NCBI RefSeq assembly: GCF_039645985.1
Contig: NZ_CP147919.1
Location: forward strand, 682,001 to 746,000
Length of the DNA stretch: 64,000 nt
Source: Sulfurimonas sp. HSL3-7
Lineage (GTDB): Bacteria; Campylobacterota; Campylobacteria; Campylobacterales; Sulfurimonadaceae
Direction of reading: 5' to 3'
The translations under genes were made by a program, and so were the position numbers. This document shows, one piece after another, positions 37,985-47,764 of the stretch. Every line of letters starts with the position of its first letter. The stretch's first letter is position 1. The notes beneath the pieces are model-generated. The model was not told the origin of the DNA. It was given only the letters and a program-made list of their open reading frames with translations, and ran no database searches.

Positions 37985-39516
37985 TACTGCTGGAACCGCA
38001 CTATTTATGGCTCTTTCTACCGCTGGCACTGCTGCTTTTGCCAAGAGGACCAAAACACGCAGCCACTCTTTTAAGGCAGCATCTTTGGTTGATCCTGTCT
38101 GTTACCTTTATTGTCGTCGCACTCTCTCGTCCGGTGCTTGAGCAGGAGCCTATTGATGTCGAAGAGCGCGGGAGCGACATTATCATTGCACTTGACCTCT
38201 CTTTTTCCATGCAGGCAGATGATGTTAGCCCCAGCCGTCTTGAAGCAGCCAGAACGATGCTTAAAGAACTTATAGAGGCAGAGAGCAAAAACCGTTACGG
38301 GATCATAGGATACACCACCAATGCGATTATTCTTTCACCGTTGAGCAGTGACAGGGAACTCTTACTGCATCTTTTTGAAGGTTTGGACGAGACTATGATC
38401 ATGACCAAAGGCACGGTGCTGATGCCGGCGCTTAAACTCGCCAGAAAGATGTCTAAAAGCAAAAGAGCGATTGTGGTGCTGCTGAGCGATGGAGGCGATG
38501 CACTTAATTACAATGAGGAGGCCTCTTTTGCAAAAGAGAATGGACTTCTCGTCAATGTCGTCCTTTTAGGTACGCATGGTGGAAGCACGCTCAAAGACCG
38601 AAACGGGAAGGTTGTCAAAGATGAAGAGGGCCATATTGTTGTTACATCGCGCAACGATGCCATCGAAATGGTGGCATCAGCGTCCGGCGGCGCTGTTGTT
38701 GAAAGCCTCTCTTCGCTCGAAGATGCCCTCGCTTCGCAAAAGCAGGAGGATTTTATCTCTAACACCAAACTGATGCAGTATAACGAGCTTTTTTACTATT
38801 TCGCTGCTTCAGCACTGCTTTTTGCGATGCTGGCGTTTACTTTTTTAGGAAAAAAGATCTCTAGAGCCCTCTCCGTACTGCTGCTGCTTTTCGGTATTAA
38901 CGCACAAGCCTCATTGTTGGAGGCCTACTATTTTGAGGCGGCAAAGCGGGATTATGCGAAAGAGAACTATCGAAGTGCGGCAGCACTTTTTTCCAAGATA
39001 GAGAGCGATGCAGCACGCTATAATACGGCATCGAGCTACTATAGAAAAGGTGAATATGAAAATGCACTCAACGGCTTTATGCGCATTCGGACGAGTGATC
39101 CGGATTTCAAAGCCAGGCTCTATTTTAATATGGCAAACTGCTATATACGTCTCAAAGAGTTTGCCAAGGCGAGAGAGATGCTGATAAAGTCCTTGACGCT
39201 GAACTATGACAAAGAGGCGGATGAGAATCTGGCTTTTATTGCGAAAGCTGAAGAGCAGGATCATATGCTGACAGGCCGTCAGGAGGGGAAAAAACGGGCC
39301 CAGGATTCACAGAGCGAGAGCTCGCCTGAAAGCGCTAAGAAAAAAGAGGGCGGGGGTTCCAACCAACAGAGTGATGCCGATTCTTCCAAAGGGGCCGGCG
39401 GTAAAAAGACGGAGGGCGAGGAGCGTATCTCCTTTTCAGGCGGAAAGTCAAGACTCTCGTCAAAGCAGTATGAACTGATCAATCAAAGGAGTGTGCATGA
39501 GACAAAACCGTGGTAG
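37981..39516 (+). CDS. BatB/BatC fusion: VWA plus TPR protein, first copy
   Basis: 511 aa. BatB part: two spans, VWA domain with MIDAS DLSFS, LLSDGGDALN, third span at about 260. BatC part: secreted TPR repeats (KENYRSAAALFSKI; ASSYYRKGEYENALNGFMRI; FNMANCYIRLKEFAKAREML), then a Ser/Lys/Gly-rich disordered tail and the last residues TKPW. The second-copy paralogue also ends in KPW. It overlaps batD by 20 bases. The TPR part is likely periplasmic and may bind a partner of BatD. Confidence 0.88.
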   Translation: MILLEPHYLWLFLPLALLLLPRGPKHAATLLRQHLWLILSVTFIVVALSRPVLEQEPIDVEERGSDIIIALDLSFSMQADDVSPSRLEAARTMLKELIEAESKNRYGIIGYTTNAIILSPLSSDRELLLHLFEGLDETMIMTKGTVLMPALKLARKMSKSKRAIVVLLSDGGDALNYNEEASFAKENGLLVNVVLLGTHGGSTLKDRNGKVVKDEEGHIVVTSRNDAIEMVASASGGAVVESLSSLEDALASQKQEDFISNTKLMQYNELFYYFAASALLFAMLAFTFLGKKISRALSVLLLLFGINAQASLLEAYYFEAAKRDYAKENYRSAAALFSKIESDAARYNTASSYYRKGEYENALNGFMRIRTSDPDFKARLYFNMANCYIRLKEFAKAREMLIKSLTLNYDKEADENLAFIAKAEEQDHMLTGRQEGKKRAQDSQSESSPESAKKKEGGGSNQQSDADSSKGAGGKKTEGEERISFSGGKSRLSSKQYELINQRSVHETKPW

Positions 39517-40624
39517 TATCTGGGGTGTTATCTTTCTTTTTATCACCTCTCTTGTCCATGGAAATGAGCCCTATGTGTGGAGCCTCAAAACCAACAAAAG
39601 CAGCGTCTATGTCAATGAAGCGGTCGAGATCGAGTACACCTGTAATTTTAGTGATAAAGCCTATCTCTACGTGATAGAGTTTACTCCCGAGGGTGAGACT
39701 GATGAGTACCGCATGCTCTCTTTGGGTGAGATCGAGAATATCAAAGATGCAAAACGGATCAGTACGTACCGTTATGTTCTCTTTCCGAAAAAGGCGGGGC
39801 AAAAAGAGATACGTTTAACGGCATTGATGCGTAAAACGACCAAAGCCTCGATCGAAAATTCTGTCATCGGCCGCGACAATGTACAGGGGTATGCCTTTAG
39901 TGATAAAGAGGTGGTACTACCTGTTGTCAAACTGGAGGTCCTTGATCATCGCGAGAGGATGACAGGACGCTTTGCGCTTGATGTTACTCTTGATAAGAAC
40001 GAGGTAAAGGCGTATGAACCGGTGCACCTCGATGTACATGTCAGCGGTGAAGGCGATTTTGACCAGATGAGAGATATCAACCTTAGTATCGATGGTGTCA
40101 AGATCTTCAGCGAAGCGGGTGAAAAACATTACCGCCTGACCGAAGAAGGTTTCAAAGGGGAGTGGGAGCAGAAGTTCTCTCTTGTAGGCGAGAAGAGCTT
40201 TACGATCAGACCGATAGAGCTGGCTTATTTTGATATCGGGAGAAAAGAGCGCGTAGTACTCCGCTCAGAAGCCTTTCAAGTCGAGGTGAAAGAGGGGTAT
40301 GCAAGAGAAGAACTGCTTGACAAAGTGATGCAGGAAGAGGCGGCTGTCGGGTGGTCCTGGTCCTATCTCTATTACCTTTTGACCTTTATATCCGGGGTGG
40401 TGATCGGAGGTTTCGCAGCCCGATTCAAACGGGTGAAAAAGCAGCCGAAAGAGTTTGAAGAGGAGATTGAGGCGTGTCGATCGGTGAAGAGCCTCTTGAC
40501 AAAGCTGGTGATGCAGGATGATGAACGGTATGCAGCCCTTATTGAGAAGTATGACGTCTTGGGTGAAAAGGCATCACTTCGTGATCTTAAAAAAGAGCTC
40601 AAAGCACTTTTAAAAAGTAATTAA
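39497..40624 (+). CDS. BatD-like protein, first copy
   Basis: 375 aa. Signal peptide (GSIWGVIFLFITSLVHG), beta-sandwich domains (LKTNKSSVYVNEAVEIEYTCNF; LDKNEVKAYEPVHLDVHVSGEGDF), a span near residue 290 (YLLTFISGVVIGGFAARF) and a helical cytoplasmic tail. This is the BatD plan. ATG at 39497 has AAGGAG six bases upstream, inside the end of the BatB gene. It probably assembles with the two VWA proteins before it. Confidence 0.82.
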   Translation: MRQNRGSIWGVIFLFITSLVHGNEPYVWSLKTNKSSVYVNEAVEIEYTCNFSDKAYLYVIEFTPEGETDEYRMLSLGEIENIKDAKRISTYRYVLFPKKAGQKEIRLTALMRKTTKASIENSVIGRDNVQGYAFSDKEVVLPVVKLEVLDHRERMTGRFALDVTLDKNEVKAYEPVHLDVHVSGEGDFDQMRDINLSIDGVKIFSEAGEKHYRLTEEGFKGEWEQKFSLVGEKSFTIRPIELAYFDIGRKERVVLRSEAFQVEVKEGYAREELLDKVMQEEAAVGWSWSYLYYLLTFISGVVIGGFAARFKRVKKQPKEFEEEIEACRSVKSLLTKLVMQDDERYAALIEKYDVLGEKASLRDLKKELKALLKSN

Positions 40625-40663
40625 TCACTTAAGGATACAATAACCAAATGTTAAAGGGTAGAG

Positions 40664-41611
40664 ATGTTAAGTAAAATCGAAACGATAAAAAGTGAAGTTG
40701 CCAAGGTCGTCGTCGGTCAGGAGAAGATGATCGACGGTCTGCTGATCGGGCTCCTTTGTGAAGGCCATATATTGATCGAAGGTATTCCGGGTCTGGCCAA
40801 GACGACAACGGTCAATGCGCTTGCCAAGAGCCTGGGACTGGACTTTAAACGGGTACAGTTTACACCGGACCTGCTCCCTTCTGATATTTTGGGTGCCGAG
40901 ATCTATGATCCGCAGAAAAACGCCTTCAAGATCAAACACGGTCCCGTCTTTACCAACCTTCTGCTTGCCGATGAAATCAACCGGGCTCCAGCCAAGGTGC
41001 AGTCGGCGCTTTTGGAAGTGATGCAGGAGCGTCAGGTCACCATCGGTGAAGAGAGTTTCGCGCTTGATAAGCCTTTCTTTGTCATGGCGACGCAAAACCC
41101 GGTTGAGCAGGAGGGAGTCTATCAGCTGCCCGAGGCTCAGCTTGACCGTTTCATGCTTAAACTGGTCGTGGGCTATAACACCAAAGAGGAAGAGCTTGAG
41201 ATCGCGCGCCGCATAGCCAACGGCGAGGCACAGGAAATCAGGGCCGTGGCGGACAAAGAGGAGCTGGCCGCCATGAAGGCGCAGGTCAAAGCGATCCATA
41301 TCGATCGGGAAGTGGAGGGCTATATGATCGAACTGGTTGCTGCCACACGTGACCCGGCAGCGTACGGGCTTGAAGAGATAGCCGAGTATATCCAGTTCGG
41401 TGCCAGCCCGCGTGTGAGCATCGATATGTTCAAGGCGGTCAAAGCGATGGCCTTTCTGCGCGGCAAGGATTTTGTGACGCCGGTGGATGTGGCCTATGTG
41501 GCTAAAGAGCTGATGCGCCACCGCATCGTGCTCTCATATGAGGCCGAAGCGGAAGGTATCACGACCGATGAGCTGATCGCGAAGATCCTTGCGGCGGTGC
41601 CGATTCCCTAG
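40664..41611 (+). CDS. MoxR family AAA+ ATPase
   Basis: 315 aa. Walker A GIPGLAKTT (about residue 40), Walker B LLADEINRAPAKVQSALLEVMQE, sensor ATQNPVEQEGVYQLPEAQLDRFML, arginine finger region, C-terminal lid. MoxR ATPases act as chaperone-like partners of VWA proteins. Here it stands between the two Bat sets, 39 bases after BatD1 and followed by the DUF58 gene, so it probably serves the second set and may serve both. Confidence 0.95.
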   Translation: MLSKIETIKSEVAKVVVGQEKMIDGLLIGLLCEGHILIEGIPGLAKTTTVNALAKSLGLDFKRVQFTPDLLPSDILGAEIYDPQKNAFKIKHGPVFTNLLLADEINRAPAKVQSALLEVMQERQVTIGEESFALDKPFFVMATQNPVEQEGVYQLPEAQLDRFMLKLVVGYNTKEEELEIARRIANGEAQEIRAVADKEELAAMKAQVKAIHIDREVEGYMIELVAATRDPAAYGLEEIAEYIQFGASPRVSIDMFKAVKAMAFLRGKDFVTPVDVAYVAKELMRHRIVLSYEAEAEGITTDELIAKILAAVPIP

Positions 41612-41620
41612 GAGGATTGC

Positions 41621-42454
41621 GTGTCAACACTAAACAAGATCCTTGTCAGGGCGCGCCGTCAGGTCTTCAGCGAGATGATCGGCAACAACCCCTCCATTTT
41701 TCACGGCGAGGGGTATGACTTCATCGAGCTGCGCGAGTATATGCCGGGTGATGATATCCGTCACATCGACTGGAACATTTCGGCGAAGATGCAAACGCCC
41801 TATATCAAGATCTTCAAAGAGGAGCGTGAGCTCAATATCGTCATTGCAACGATGCTTAACGGCAGCGTCCATTTCGGCGCTAAAAAATTCAAGCAGGAGC
41901 TCATTGCCGAGATCGTGGCGAACCTCTCCTACGCGATCCTGCATAACGGCGATCTTTTAAGCACCCATATCTATGCCGACAGGCTTTACAGCGAAAGCAG
42001 GCCGACCAAAAAGGTCTCATCGGTCACGAAAAGCGTTGATGAGATATTGCAGTTTGATCCGATCAACAAAGTTGCAGATTACAAGGGGCTGGCCGAGACG
42101 CTGTACAAACGGGTGCGCAGGCGTTCGCTGATTTTGGTGGTGGCCGATTTCTTTGAACTGCCGGACTTCAAGCTTTTGGCCAAGAAACACGAAGTGGTCG
42201 CCATCATCGTTCGTGACAGGCTGGAGGAGAAACCGCCGGTGATGGGCTTTGCCTCTCTTCGCGATCCCGAAACAGGCGTGCAGCTTGAGGGTGATTATTC
42301 GCAGAAGAGCGTTGATGCCTATGCCAAAAAAGTGCATGCACACGACAGAACCCTTTACAGTACACTTCGAAAAGACGGGGTGCGTTTTACAAAGATCTAT
42401 ACCGACGAGAACAGTGCCATCGCACTGCGGCGTCTCTTTGAAGGACAGATATGA
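41621..42454 (+). CDS. DUF58 family protein
   Basis: 277 aa. Typical DUF58 segments: GEGYDFIELREYMPGDDIRHIDWNISAK in pattern and RELNIVIATMLNGSVHFGAKK; the VWA-like fold has lost a classical MIDAS DxSxS (here ATMLNGS). Nearly always next to moxR. GTG start at 41621 with AGGAGG six bases upstream. Overlaps the next gene by four bases. Confidence 0.92.
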   Translation: MSTLNKILVRARRQVFSEMIGNNPSIFHGEGYDFIELREYMPGDDIRHIDWNISAKMQTPYIKIFKEERELNIVIATMLNGSVHFGAKKFKQELIAEIVANLSYAILHNGDLLSTHIYADRLYSESRPTKKVSSVTKSVDEILQFDPINKVADYKGLAETLYKRVRRRSLILVVADFFELPDFKLLAKKHEVVAIIVRDRLEEKPPVMGFASLRDPETGVQLEGDYSQKSVDAYAKKVHAHDRTLYSTLRKDGVRFTKIYTDENSAIALRRLFEGQI

Positions 42455-42855
42455 TTCCCGGTTCGTATGATATCCCGCTGCACGACATAAAGCCGTTGAT
42501 GGAGGTTTCGGACAACTCGTTCGTTCTGTTGAGCGTGATCATCATCATTGCAACTCTCCTGTTTTCGGGCGGGCTCTATCTGCTTTACAGATTCGTAAGA
42601 AGCCGTCAAACACTCAATCTCAGGAAAATCCATTATACGGCGCTTGAGAATATCGACTTTAGCGACCCTAAAAAAGCCGCTTACGCGATCACCGACCACG
42701 GGCGTGTCTTTGCCGATGATTCCGAGCGGCTGCATGAAGCCTATGATAACCTGGTTGTACGTCTCAACCGCTATAAATACAGAAAGAGAGTCGAGGCTAT
42801 AGATGAGGAGAGCAAGAGTTATTACAATATCTATCTCGGGATGATCGATGTTTGA
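42451..42855 (+). CDS. single-span membrane protein of the Bat operon (DUF4381-like position)
   Basis: 134 aa. Short periplasmic start (SYDIPLHDIKPLMEVSDNS), one span (FVLLSVIIIIATLLFSGGLYLLY), basic helical cytoplasmic domain with RLNRYKYRKRVEAI. Position between DUF58 and BatA is where DUF4381 proteins occur in other Bat operons. The sequence match to that family is weak. Overlaps genes on both sides (4 and 8 bases). Confidence 0.65.
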   Translation: MIPGSYDIPLHDIKPLMEVSDNSFVLLSVIIIIATLLFSGGLYLLYRFVRSRQTLNLRKIHYTALENIDFSDPKKAAYAITDHGRVFADDSERLHEAYDNLVVRLNRYKYRKRVEAIDEESKSYYNIYLGMIDV

Positions 42856-43774
42856 AGGGCTCTATTTCGAGTACCCGAAAGTCGTGACTTTTATCTTTAT
42901 CTATATCGCCTGTGAAGCCTACTGCAAGCTCCGTTCTTCGGCGATCTATTTCCCCCGTGCAGCGGTTTTGACCCGCGAGACGGCAAAGGTCTCCACATGG
43001 ATGTGGATCCTGAAATGGCTGAGTATTGTGCTGCTCACCCTCGCCATCATGTCGCCTGTCAAAGATTCTGTTTTGGAACTTTCTCCCGTCGAAGGCTATG
43101 CTATCGCCCTGGTGCTCGATGCCAGCCAATCGATGAAAGCGGAAGGCTTTGACACGACCCGGCCTGAAAAGAGCCGCTTCGATGTCGTCAAAGCGATCGC
43201 CAACGATTTTATCGCCTCGCGCAAGGAGGACAACCTAGGCATGGTGCTCTTTGGCGACTACGCCTTCGTCGCTTCGCCGCTGACATATGACAAAAAGATC
43301 CTCCAGCAGGTCGTGGGCCATCTTGATGTCGGCATAGCAGGACGTTCAACAGCCCTGTATGAAGCGGTTGCACAGGCTGTCAGGCTCTTAAGCGAGTCAG
43401 AGGCAAAAAGCAAAATCGCGATACTCCTGAGTGACGGGCACAACACGGCGAATATAAAGATACCTTTGCACGCGGCAATGGCCCTGGCCAGAAAAGAGGA
43501 GGTCAGGTTCTATACGATCGGCATCGGCGGTGAAAACGAATATGACGGCGCATTGCTGGGGTACATTGCCGAAGAGAGCGGCGGCGAAAGTTTCAAGGCA
43601 ACGAATGCGCAGGAACTTCAGAGTGTCTATGAAAAGATCGATGCGCTGGAAAGATCGGAGATCGAACGTTATGACTACACGTTTAAAGAGTACTTTTATC
43701 TCTACCCCCTCTTTTTAGCCTTTTTTACCCTGCTTCTGTATGTCTATCTGCGTAACAGGAGAGGGTGGTTATGA
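42848..43774 (+). CDS. BatA-like VWA membrane protein, second copy
   Basis: 308 aa with the same plan as the first copy: hydrophobic N-terminus (YFEYPKVVTFIFIYIACEAY), span (WILKWLSIVLLTLAIMSPV), VWA with MIDAS LDASQSM, STALYEAVAQAVRLL, LLSDGHNTANI, then a C-terminal span. It shares with copy one the segments KEDN-GMVLFGDYAFVASPLTY and YTIGIGGENEYD. Four-base overlap with BatB2. Confidence 0.9.
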   Translation: MFEGLYFEYPKVVTFIFIYIACEAYCKLRSSAIYFPRAAVLTRETAKVSTWMWILKWLSIVLLTLAIMSPVKDSVLELSPVEGYAIALVLDASQSMKAEGFDTTRPEKSRFDVVKAIANDFIASRKEDNLGMVLFGDYAFVASPLTYDKKILQQVVGHLDVGIAGRSTALYEAVAQAVRLLSESEAKSKIAILLSDGHNTANIKIPLHAAMALARKEEVRFYTIGIGGENEYDGALLGYIAEESGGESFKATNAQELQSVYEKIDALERSEIERYDYTFKEYFYLYPLFLAFFTLLLYVYLRNRRGWL

Positions 43775-45402
43775 CGTTCCTGTACCCTGAGTTTATCTAT
43801 ATGATGCTGCCGGTCCTGATCGTCCTGTTTGCGCTTCTGCTCACCCAAAGCGAGGTGCAAGAGCAGCTCTTCTCCCCAAAAATACTGGAAAAACTGCGTG
43901 TCGATACAAACAGACTCTCTACGCGGGTCAGAAACTTCTTTTACTTTTTGATGTTCCTTTTTATCATCATGGCACTCGCCGGCCCCGTCATAGAGAAGGG
44001 GATCGCCAAGGTGCAGGTGAAGGACGACGCATTTTTTGTCGCACTCGATATCAGCGATTCGATGCTGTGTGACGATATCTATCCTACCCGGCTTGAACGT
44101 GCAAAGTTGACCCTTCTGGAGCTTTTGCAGGCGGCGCGTTCGAGCCAGATCGGTCTGCTGGCGTTTGCCAAAGAGAGCTATCTGCTTTCGCCGCCTACGC
44201 TTGATCATCGGAGTATTGCTTTTTTTCTCAAAGGTCTGCAGGGAACACACATCAGTGAGCAGGGAACTAATATACTGACGCTGTTAAAAGCGGCTGACAA
44301 ACTTTTTGCTCAGGACGGGGAGAAGAAGCTTCTGATCGTAAGTGACGGCGGAGACAGCGAAGCCTTTTCAAGAGAGATCGCTTTTGCCAAAGAGCGGGGT
44401 ATCAAGGTCTTTGTTCTTGGTGTGGCCACCGACAGGGGAGCGCCTCTGCGTGAATCCGGAGGCGGTTTGCGCAAAGAGAGTGCAGAACGTGTTGTCATAA
44501 GCCGCCTCAATAGGGGGATAAGCCGGCTGGCTGAGGAGAGTGGCGGTACGTTCGTCAGCATCGAAAGTATGGAGATGAATGCATTCCTTCAGAAGATCAG
44601 CGGTGAGAAGTTGAACCCCTCGGAGAAAGAGCAACCGATCTATTTTCATCTCTTTGTCTTTTTTATCGGCATGGCGATGCTGATGCTGCTGATCGCAACC
44701 AGCTCCTTTGGCAAGGGCGAACGTTATCATCTTCCGGCACTTCTGTTATTAGCGGTGAACTTGGTGCAGCCGGCGCAGCTCAAAGCTTCTCTGTTCGACT
44801 ACAGGAATCTTGATGAGGCAAAATCGGCGTATGAAAATGAAGCGTTTCGCGCCAGTGCGAAAGGCTACCACCGCTATGGCATAGAGCACAAAAGTGCGGA
44901 AGCGATCTATAACGAGGCAAATGCCTTGTACAGGCTTGGACGTTATGAAAGGGCGATAGGGCTCTACAATTCTATCCATTTTGTCGAAGCACAAAAGAAT
45001 CACCTCTTGTATCATAATCTTGGCAATGCCCTGGTGAAGCTCGGTGATGAGGCGCATCTGAAAAAAGCGGTGGAGGCCTATAACAAGGCGTTGCGATTTC
45101 AGGAAGATCAAGCGAGCAGGGAAAACTTGGCAATGGTGGAAGAGCTGTTACGAAAGGGAGATAGAAGAGCGCTCAAGCAGCCTGCTGCAGCTGCCGCAGC
45201 ACGATCAGCCAAGATGACCCCGGAAGCTGACGTCAAAAAGGTACCGGGTGTTACTGCCCTGTCGCAAGAGGAAGAGAGGGGGATGAGCGACAGAGAAGCG
45301 AAAAAGTGGCTGAAAATCCTGGGCGAGCATCAAAGCCTGCACCCCTACAAAATAGCAGTCGATGATCCCGATGAGGGGGGCGATGATGAAAAGCCCTGGT
45401 AG
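43771..45402 (+). CDS. BatB/BatC fusion: VWA plus TPR protein, second copy
   Basis: 543 aa. BatB part with spans, MIDAS LDISDSM, IVSDGGDSEAF; then a span at about 295 and a TPR domain (YKSAEAIYNEANALYRLGRYERAIGLYNSI in character; HNLGNALVKLG), an Ala-rich linker and a C-terminus ending DDEKPW. The ATG at 43771 overlaps the BatA2 stop. The last 20 bases overlap the BatD2 start. Confidence 0.9.
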   Translation: MTFLYPEFIYMMLPVLIVLFALLLTQSEVQEQLFSPKILEKLRVDTNRLSTRVRNFFYFLMFLFIIMALAGPVIEKGIAKVQVKDDAFFVALDISDSMLCDDIYPTRLERAKLTLLELLQAARSSQIGLLAFAKESYLLSPPTLDHRSIAFFLKGLQGTHISEQGTNILTLLKAADKLFAQDGEKKLLIVSDGGDSEAFSREIAFAKERGIKVFVLGVATDRGAPLRESGGGLRKESAERVVISRLNRGISRLAEESGGTFVSIESMEMNAFLQKISGEKLNPSEKEQPIYFHLFVFFIGMAMLMLLIATSSFGKGERYHLPALLLLAVNLVQPAQLKASLFDYRNLDEAKSAYENEAFRASAKGYHRYGIEHKSAEAIYNEANALYRLGRYERAIGLYNSIHFVEAQKNHLLYHNLGNALVKLGDEAHLKKAVEAYNKALRFQEDQASRENLAMVEELLRKGDRRALKQPAAAAAARSAKMTPEADVKKVPGVTALSQEEERGMSDREAKKWLKILGEHQSLHPYKIAVDDPDEGGDDEKPW

Positions 45403-46795
45403 ACTAATGTTTTTTCTTCTGATCGGTACGGCGCTGTATGCAAGCGTAACGGCAAGAGTGGATAAGACGACGGTAAAAAAGGGCGAAGCCGTCGCCCTGA
45501 TATTACGGGTTGAAGGCAAGACCTTTTCAATGCCGCCGATGACAACGCTGTGTGGTGTCGGGATAGAGCAGCATGCGCATCGGACGGTGGCCGAGAGTGG
45601 TGAAGGCGGGTTTCAGAAGGCGGAGATTTATCAGTACCGTTTTCGGCCCGAGTCGGATTGCGTGATCGCGCCGATCGCCATTGAGGTGGATGGTGTTGAG
45701 AGCTATTCCCAGCCGATAAAGATCGAGGTTGACGGCAAAGGTGACAGCAGCATCTTCTTTGAACTTCAAAGTGACAAAAAAGAGTTGTACGTCGGAGAAC
45801 TCTTTGAGGTTCAAGCCGTTTTTAAAATAAGAGCGTTAATGGATGAAAGGAATACTTCACTCATCATGCCGGAGACAGAGCATCTTTGGATCAAACAAAT
45901 ATCTGAGACTCTCTACACAAAAGAGGGGCTTTATAGTGTTGCGACAACCCGCTATCTGATGGTGCCGCAGCAAGCGGGCACCTTGCGTATCTATCCGGCC
46001 GAGATGAAGATCGCGGCGGACTATCAAAGAGACGACGGCTGGGGAAACCCGAAAGATGAACGCGTCTGGCAGAGCTACTACTCCAACGCCCTGGAGCTCG
46101 AGGTGAAGGCTCTGCCTGCAGATATTACAATGGTGGGCGATTTTTCAATGGCGCTGGAGCTTGACGCAGACAGGGTGGAGGCGAAGAAGCCGCTGGAGGC
46201 GGAACTCCTCATCCGAGGTACCGGTAATTTTGAGGACATACCTGCGTTCAGGCCGACGGTGCCGGGTGTTGAGGTATTATCAGGTGATCCGAGAGTTGAG
46301 GAGAAGGGTGCCGGCAGGCAGGAACTTTGGCGTCAAAAGCTCACTTTTATCGCAGAGGGCAATTTCACGATCCCTCCAATCACTTTGGACTATTTTGATC
46401 TTGAAGAGAGGCGTGTGAAAAGGGTACAGACGCAGCCGGTATCTATTTATGTGATTGATGCGCAGAAAAGCGAAGAGACGATTGAAGAAGAGCATGCCCT
46501 TAAGCAAAAAGGTGAAGGAATAAATATGGTGCAGGCCGTTGTGATCTATCTTTTGGGCGCGGCGAGTGCGGCACTGCTCTTCATGCTGCCGTGGCGAAGG
46601 TACGTGAAAACGGTTCCCGCTGCAAAGAAAGTCTCTGCTGCGGATTACAGGCGTGTTCTACGCGTACTGCTGATGCATAAAGATGCGCCTGACGTGCAGG
46701 CGATGATCGTAAAACTCGAAGCGTTTCTCTATGAGGGTAAAGATGAGAAGATCGATGAAAGAGTATTGAAAAAATTGTTGAAGAAATATTCTTAA
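45383..46795 (+). CDS. BatD-like protein, second copy
   Basis: 470 aa. Signal peptide (RLMFFLLIGTALYASV), BatD beta domains (VDKTTVKKGEAVALILRVEG; FELQSDKKELYVGELFEVQAVF; ELDADRVEAKKPLEAELLIRGTGNF), a span at about 385 (VVIYLLGAASAALLFML) and a short cytoplasmic tail. Longer than copy one by one beta-domain. ATG at 45383 or 45386 follows a GAGGGGGG site. Ends convergent with tyrA, overlapping by four bases. Confidence 0.85.
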   Translation: MMKSPGRLMFFLLIGTALYASVTARVDKTTVKKGEAVALILRVEGKTFSMPPMTTLCGVGIEQHAHRTVAESGEGGFQKAEIYQYRFRPESDCVIAPIAIEVDGVESYSQPIKIEVDGKGDSSIFFELQSDKKELYVGELFEVQAVFKIRALMDERNTSLIMPETEHLWIKQISETLYTKEGLYSVATTRYLMVPQQAGTLRIYPAEMKIAADYQRDDGWGNPKDERVWQSYYSNALELEVKALPADITMVGDFSMALELDADRVEAKKPLEAELLIRGTGNFEDIPAFRPTVPGVEVLSGDPRVEEKGAGRQELWRQKLTFIAEGNFTIPPITLDYFDLEERRVKRVQTQPVSIYVIDAQKSEETIEEEHALKQKGEGINMVQAVVIYLLGAASAALLFMLPWRRYVKTVPAAKKVSAADYRRVLRVLLMHKDAPDVQAMIVKLEAFLYEGKDEKIDERVLKKLLKKYS

Positions 46796-47625
46796 GAGAA
46801 GATTTCGTCGAGTTTATTGCCTTTGAGCATCTTTTCGCGTACCTCTTGCCACGCATCGTTTTTGATCTCCTTTTTGAACTCTTCAAGTTCGTTTTGAAAG
46901 GTCTCTATTGCATCGAGAAGGTTCGCTTTGTTCTGCTTGAAGATATCCTCCCACATATCCGGAGAAGATTTGGCAAGACGGCTCATTGAGCGGAACCCTC
47001 CGGCTGCCATGGCAAGGATGTTGTAGCGATCTTCCTGGGAAAGGACGGAGTTGGCAATAGAGTAGGAGATGACATGCGGCATATGGCTGATGAAAGCAGC
47101 ATGGCGGTCATGCTCATGGGCATGCATGTAGCTAAGACGCATATGAATGCCCGAGAAGATACGTACGGCTGTCTCCTGCTGCAGGGTGCCTGAATCTTCC
47201 AGGTCGCAAAGTACGACGACCTGATCGTTATAGAGATCGGCGAACGCAGCGCCTGGGCCACTGTGCTCTGTTCCTGTCATCGGGTGCGCGGCAACAAAGT
47301 TTTTGCGTATGGATGGCGGTACCGCTTTGACAATAACCTCTTTGGTACTGCCGAGATCGATGATCGTTGTTGTTTCGGAGATCTTGCCCTCCAGTGCCTG
47401 GAGGCTTTTGATAATGCCGTTGACAGGTATAGCCAAAATGATCAGATCAAGGGTGCAAAGTTCATCAAAACCGATGATCTTCTCAACCAGTTTAAGCCGA
47501 AGCGCCTCTTTTTGGTGCTCCGTGTTATGGTCAAGACCATAGATGTTGGAGACAAAAGAGAGTTTGCGGAGGCTCAGGGCAAGGGAACCGCCCATCAGCC
47601 CCAGCCCGACAATACCGATTTTCAT
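46792..47625 (-). CDS. tyrA: prephenate dehydrogenase
   Basis: 277 aa. Oxidative decarboxylation of prephenate to 4-hydroxyphenylpyruvate in tyrosine synthesis. NAD-binding GLGLMGGSLALSLRK at residues 6-20, then IDLGSTKEVI, AAHPMTGTEHSGPGAA (substrate site histidine) and ISHMPHVISYSIAN. Normal length for the monofunctional enzyme, without a chorismate mutase or ACT domain. Single gene; its 3' end overlaps BatD2 by four bases. Confidence 0.94.
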   Translation of the reverse strand: MKIGIVGLGLMGGSLALSLRKLSFVSNIYGLDHNTEHQKEALRLKLVEKIIGFDELCTLDLIILAIPVNGIIKSLQALEGKISETTTIIDLGSTKEVIVKAVPPSIRKNFVAAHPMTGTEHSGPGAAFADLYNDQVVVLCDLEDSGTLQQETAVRIFSGIHMRLSYMHAHEHDRHAAFISHMPHVISYSIANSVLSQEDRYNILAMAAGGFRSMSRLAKSSPDMWEDIFKQNKANLLDAIETFQNELEEFKKEIKNDAWQEVREKMLKGNKLDEIFS

Positions 47626-47764
47626 AATAAACCTTTATTTAGGTGTGTATTTCAATGCGATTAAGTTGTGATTGTCTGATTAAGCAATTATGTCGAAAAA
47701 AGCAAATCAAACGGGACAAAAGAATGTGAACCCTGTACAGAGCAGTCCCATAGATTTGTTCATT

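Noticed and set aside
37061-46795. MoxR-VWA gene block as an anti-phage (ternary-type) defence system
   Set aside because: The BatA, BatB/C and BatD architecture with signal peptides, spans and TPR repeats fits the aerotolerance/envelope class, and no nuclease or effector is present.
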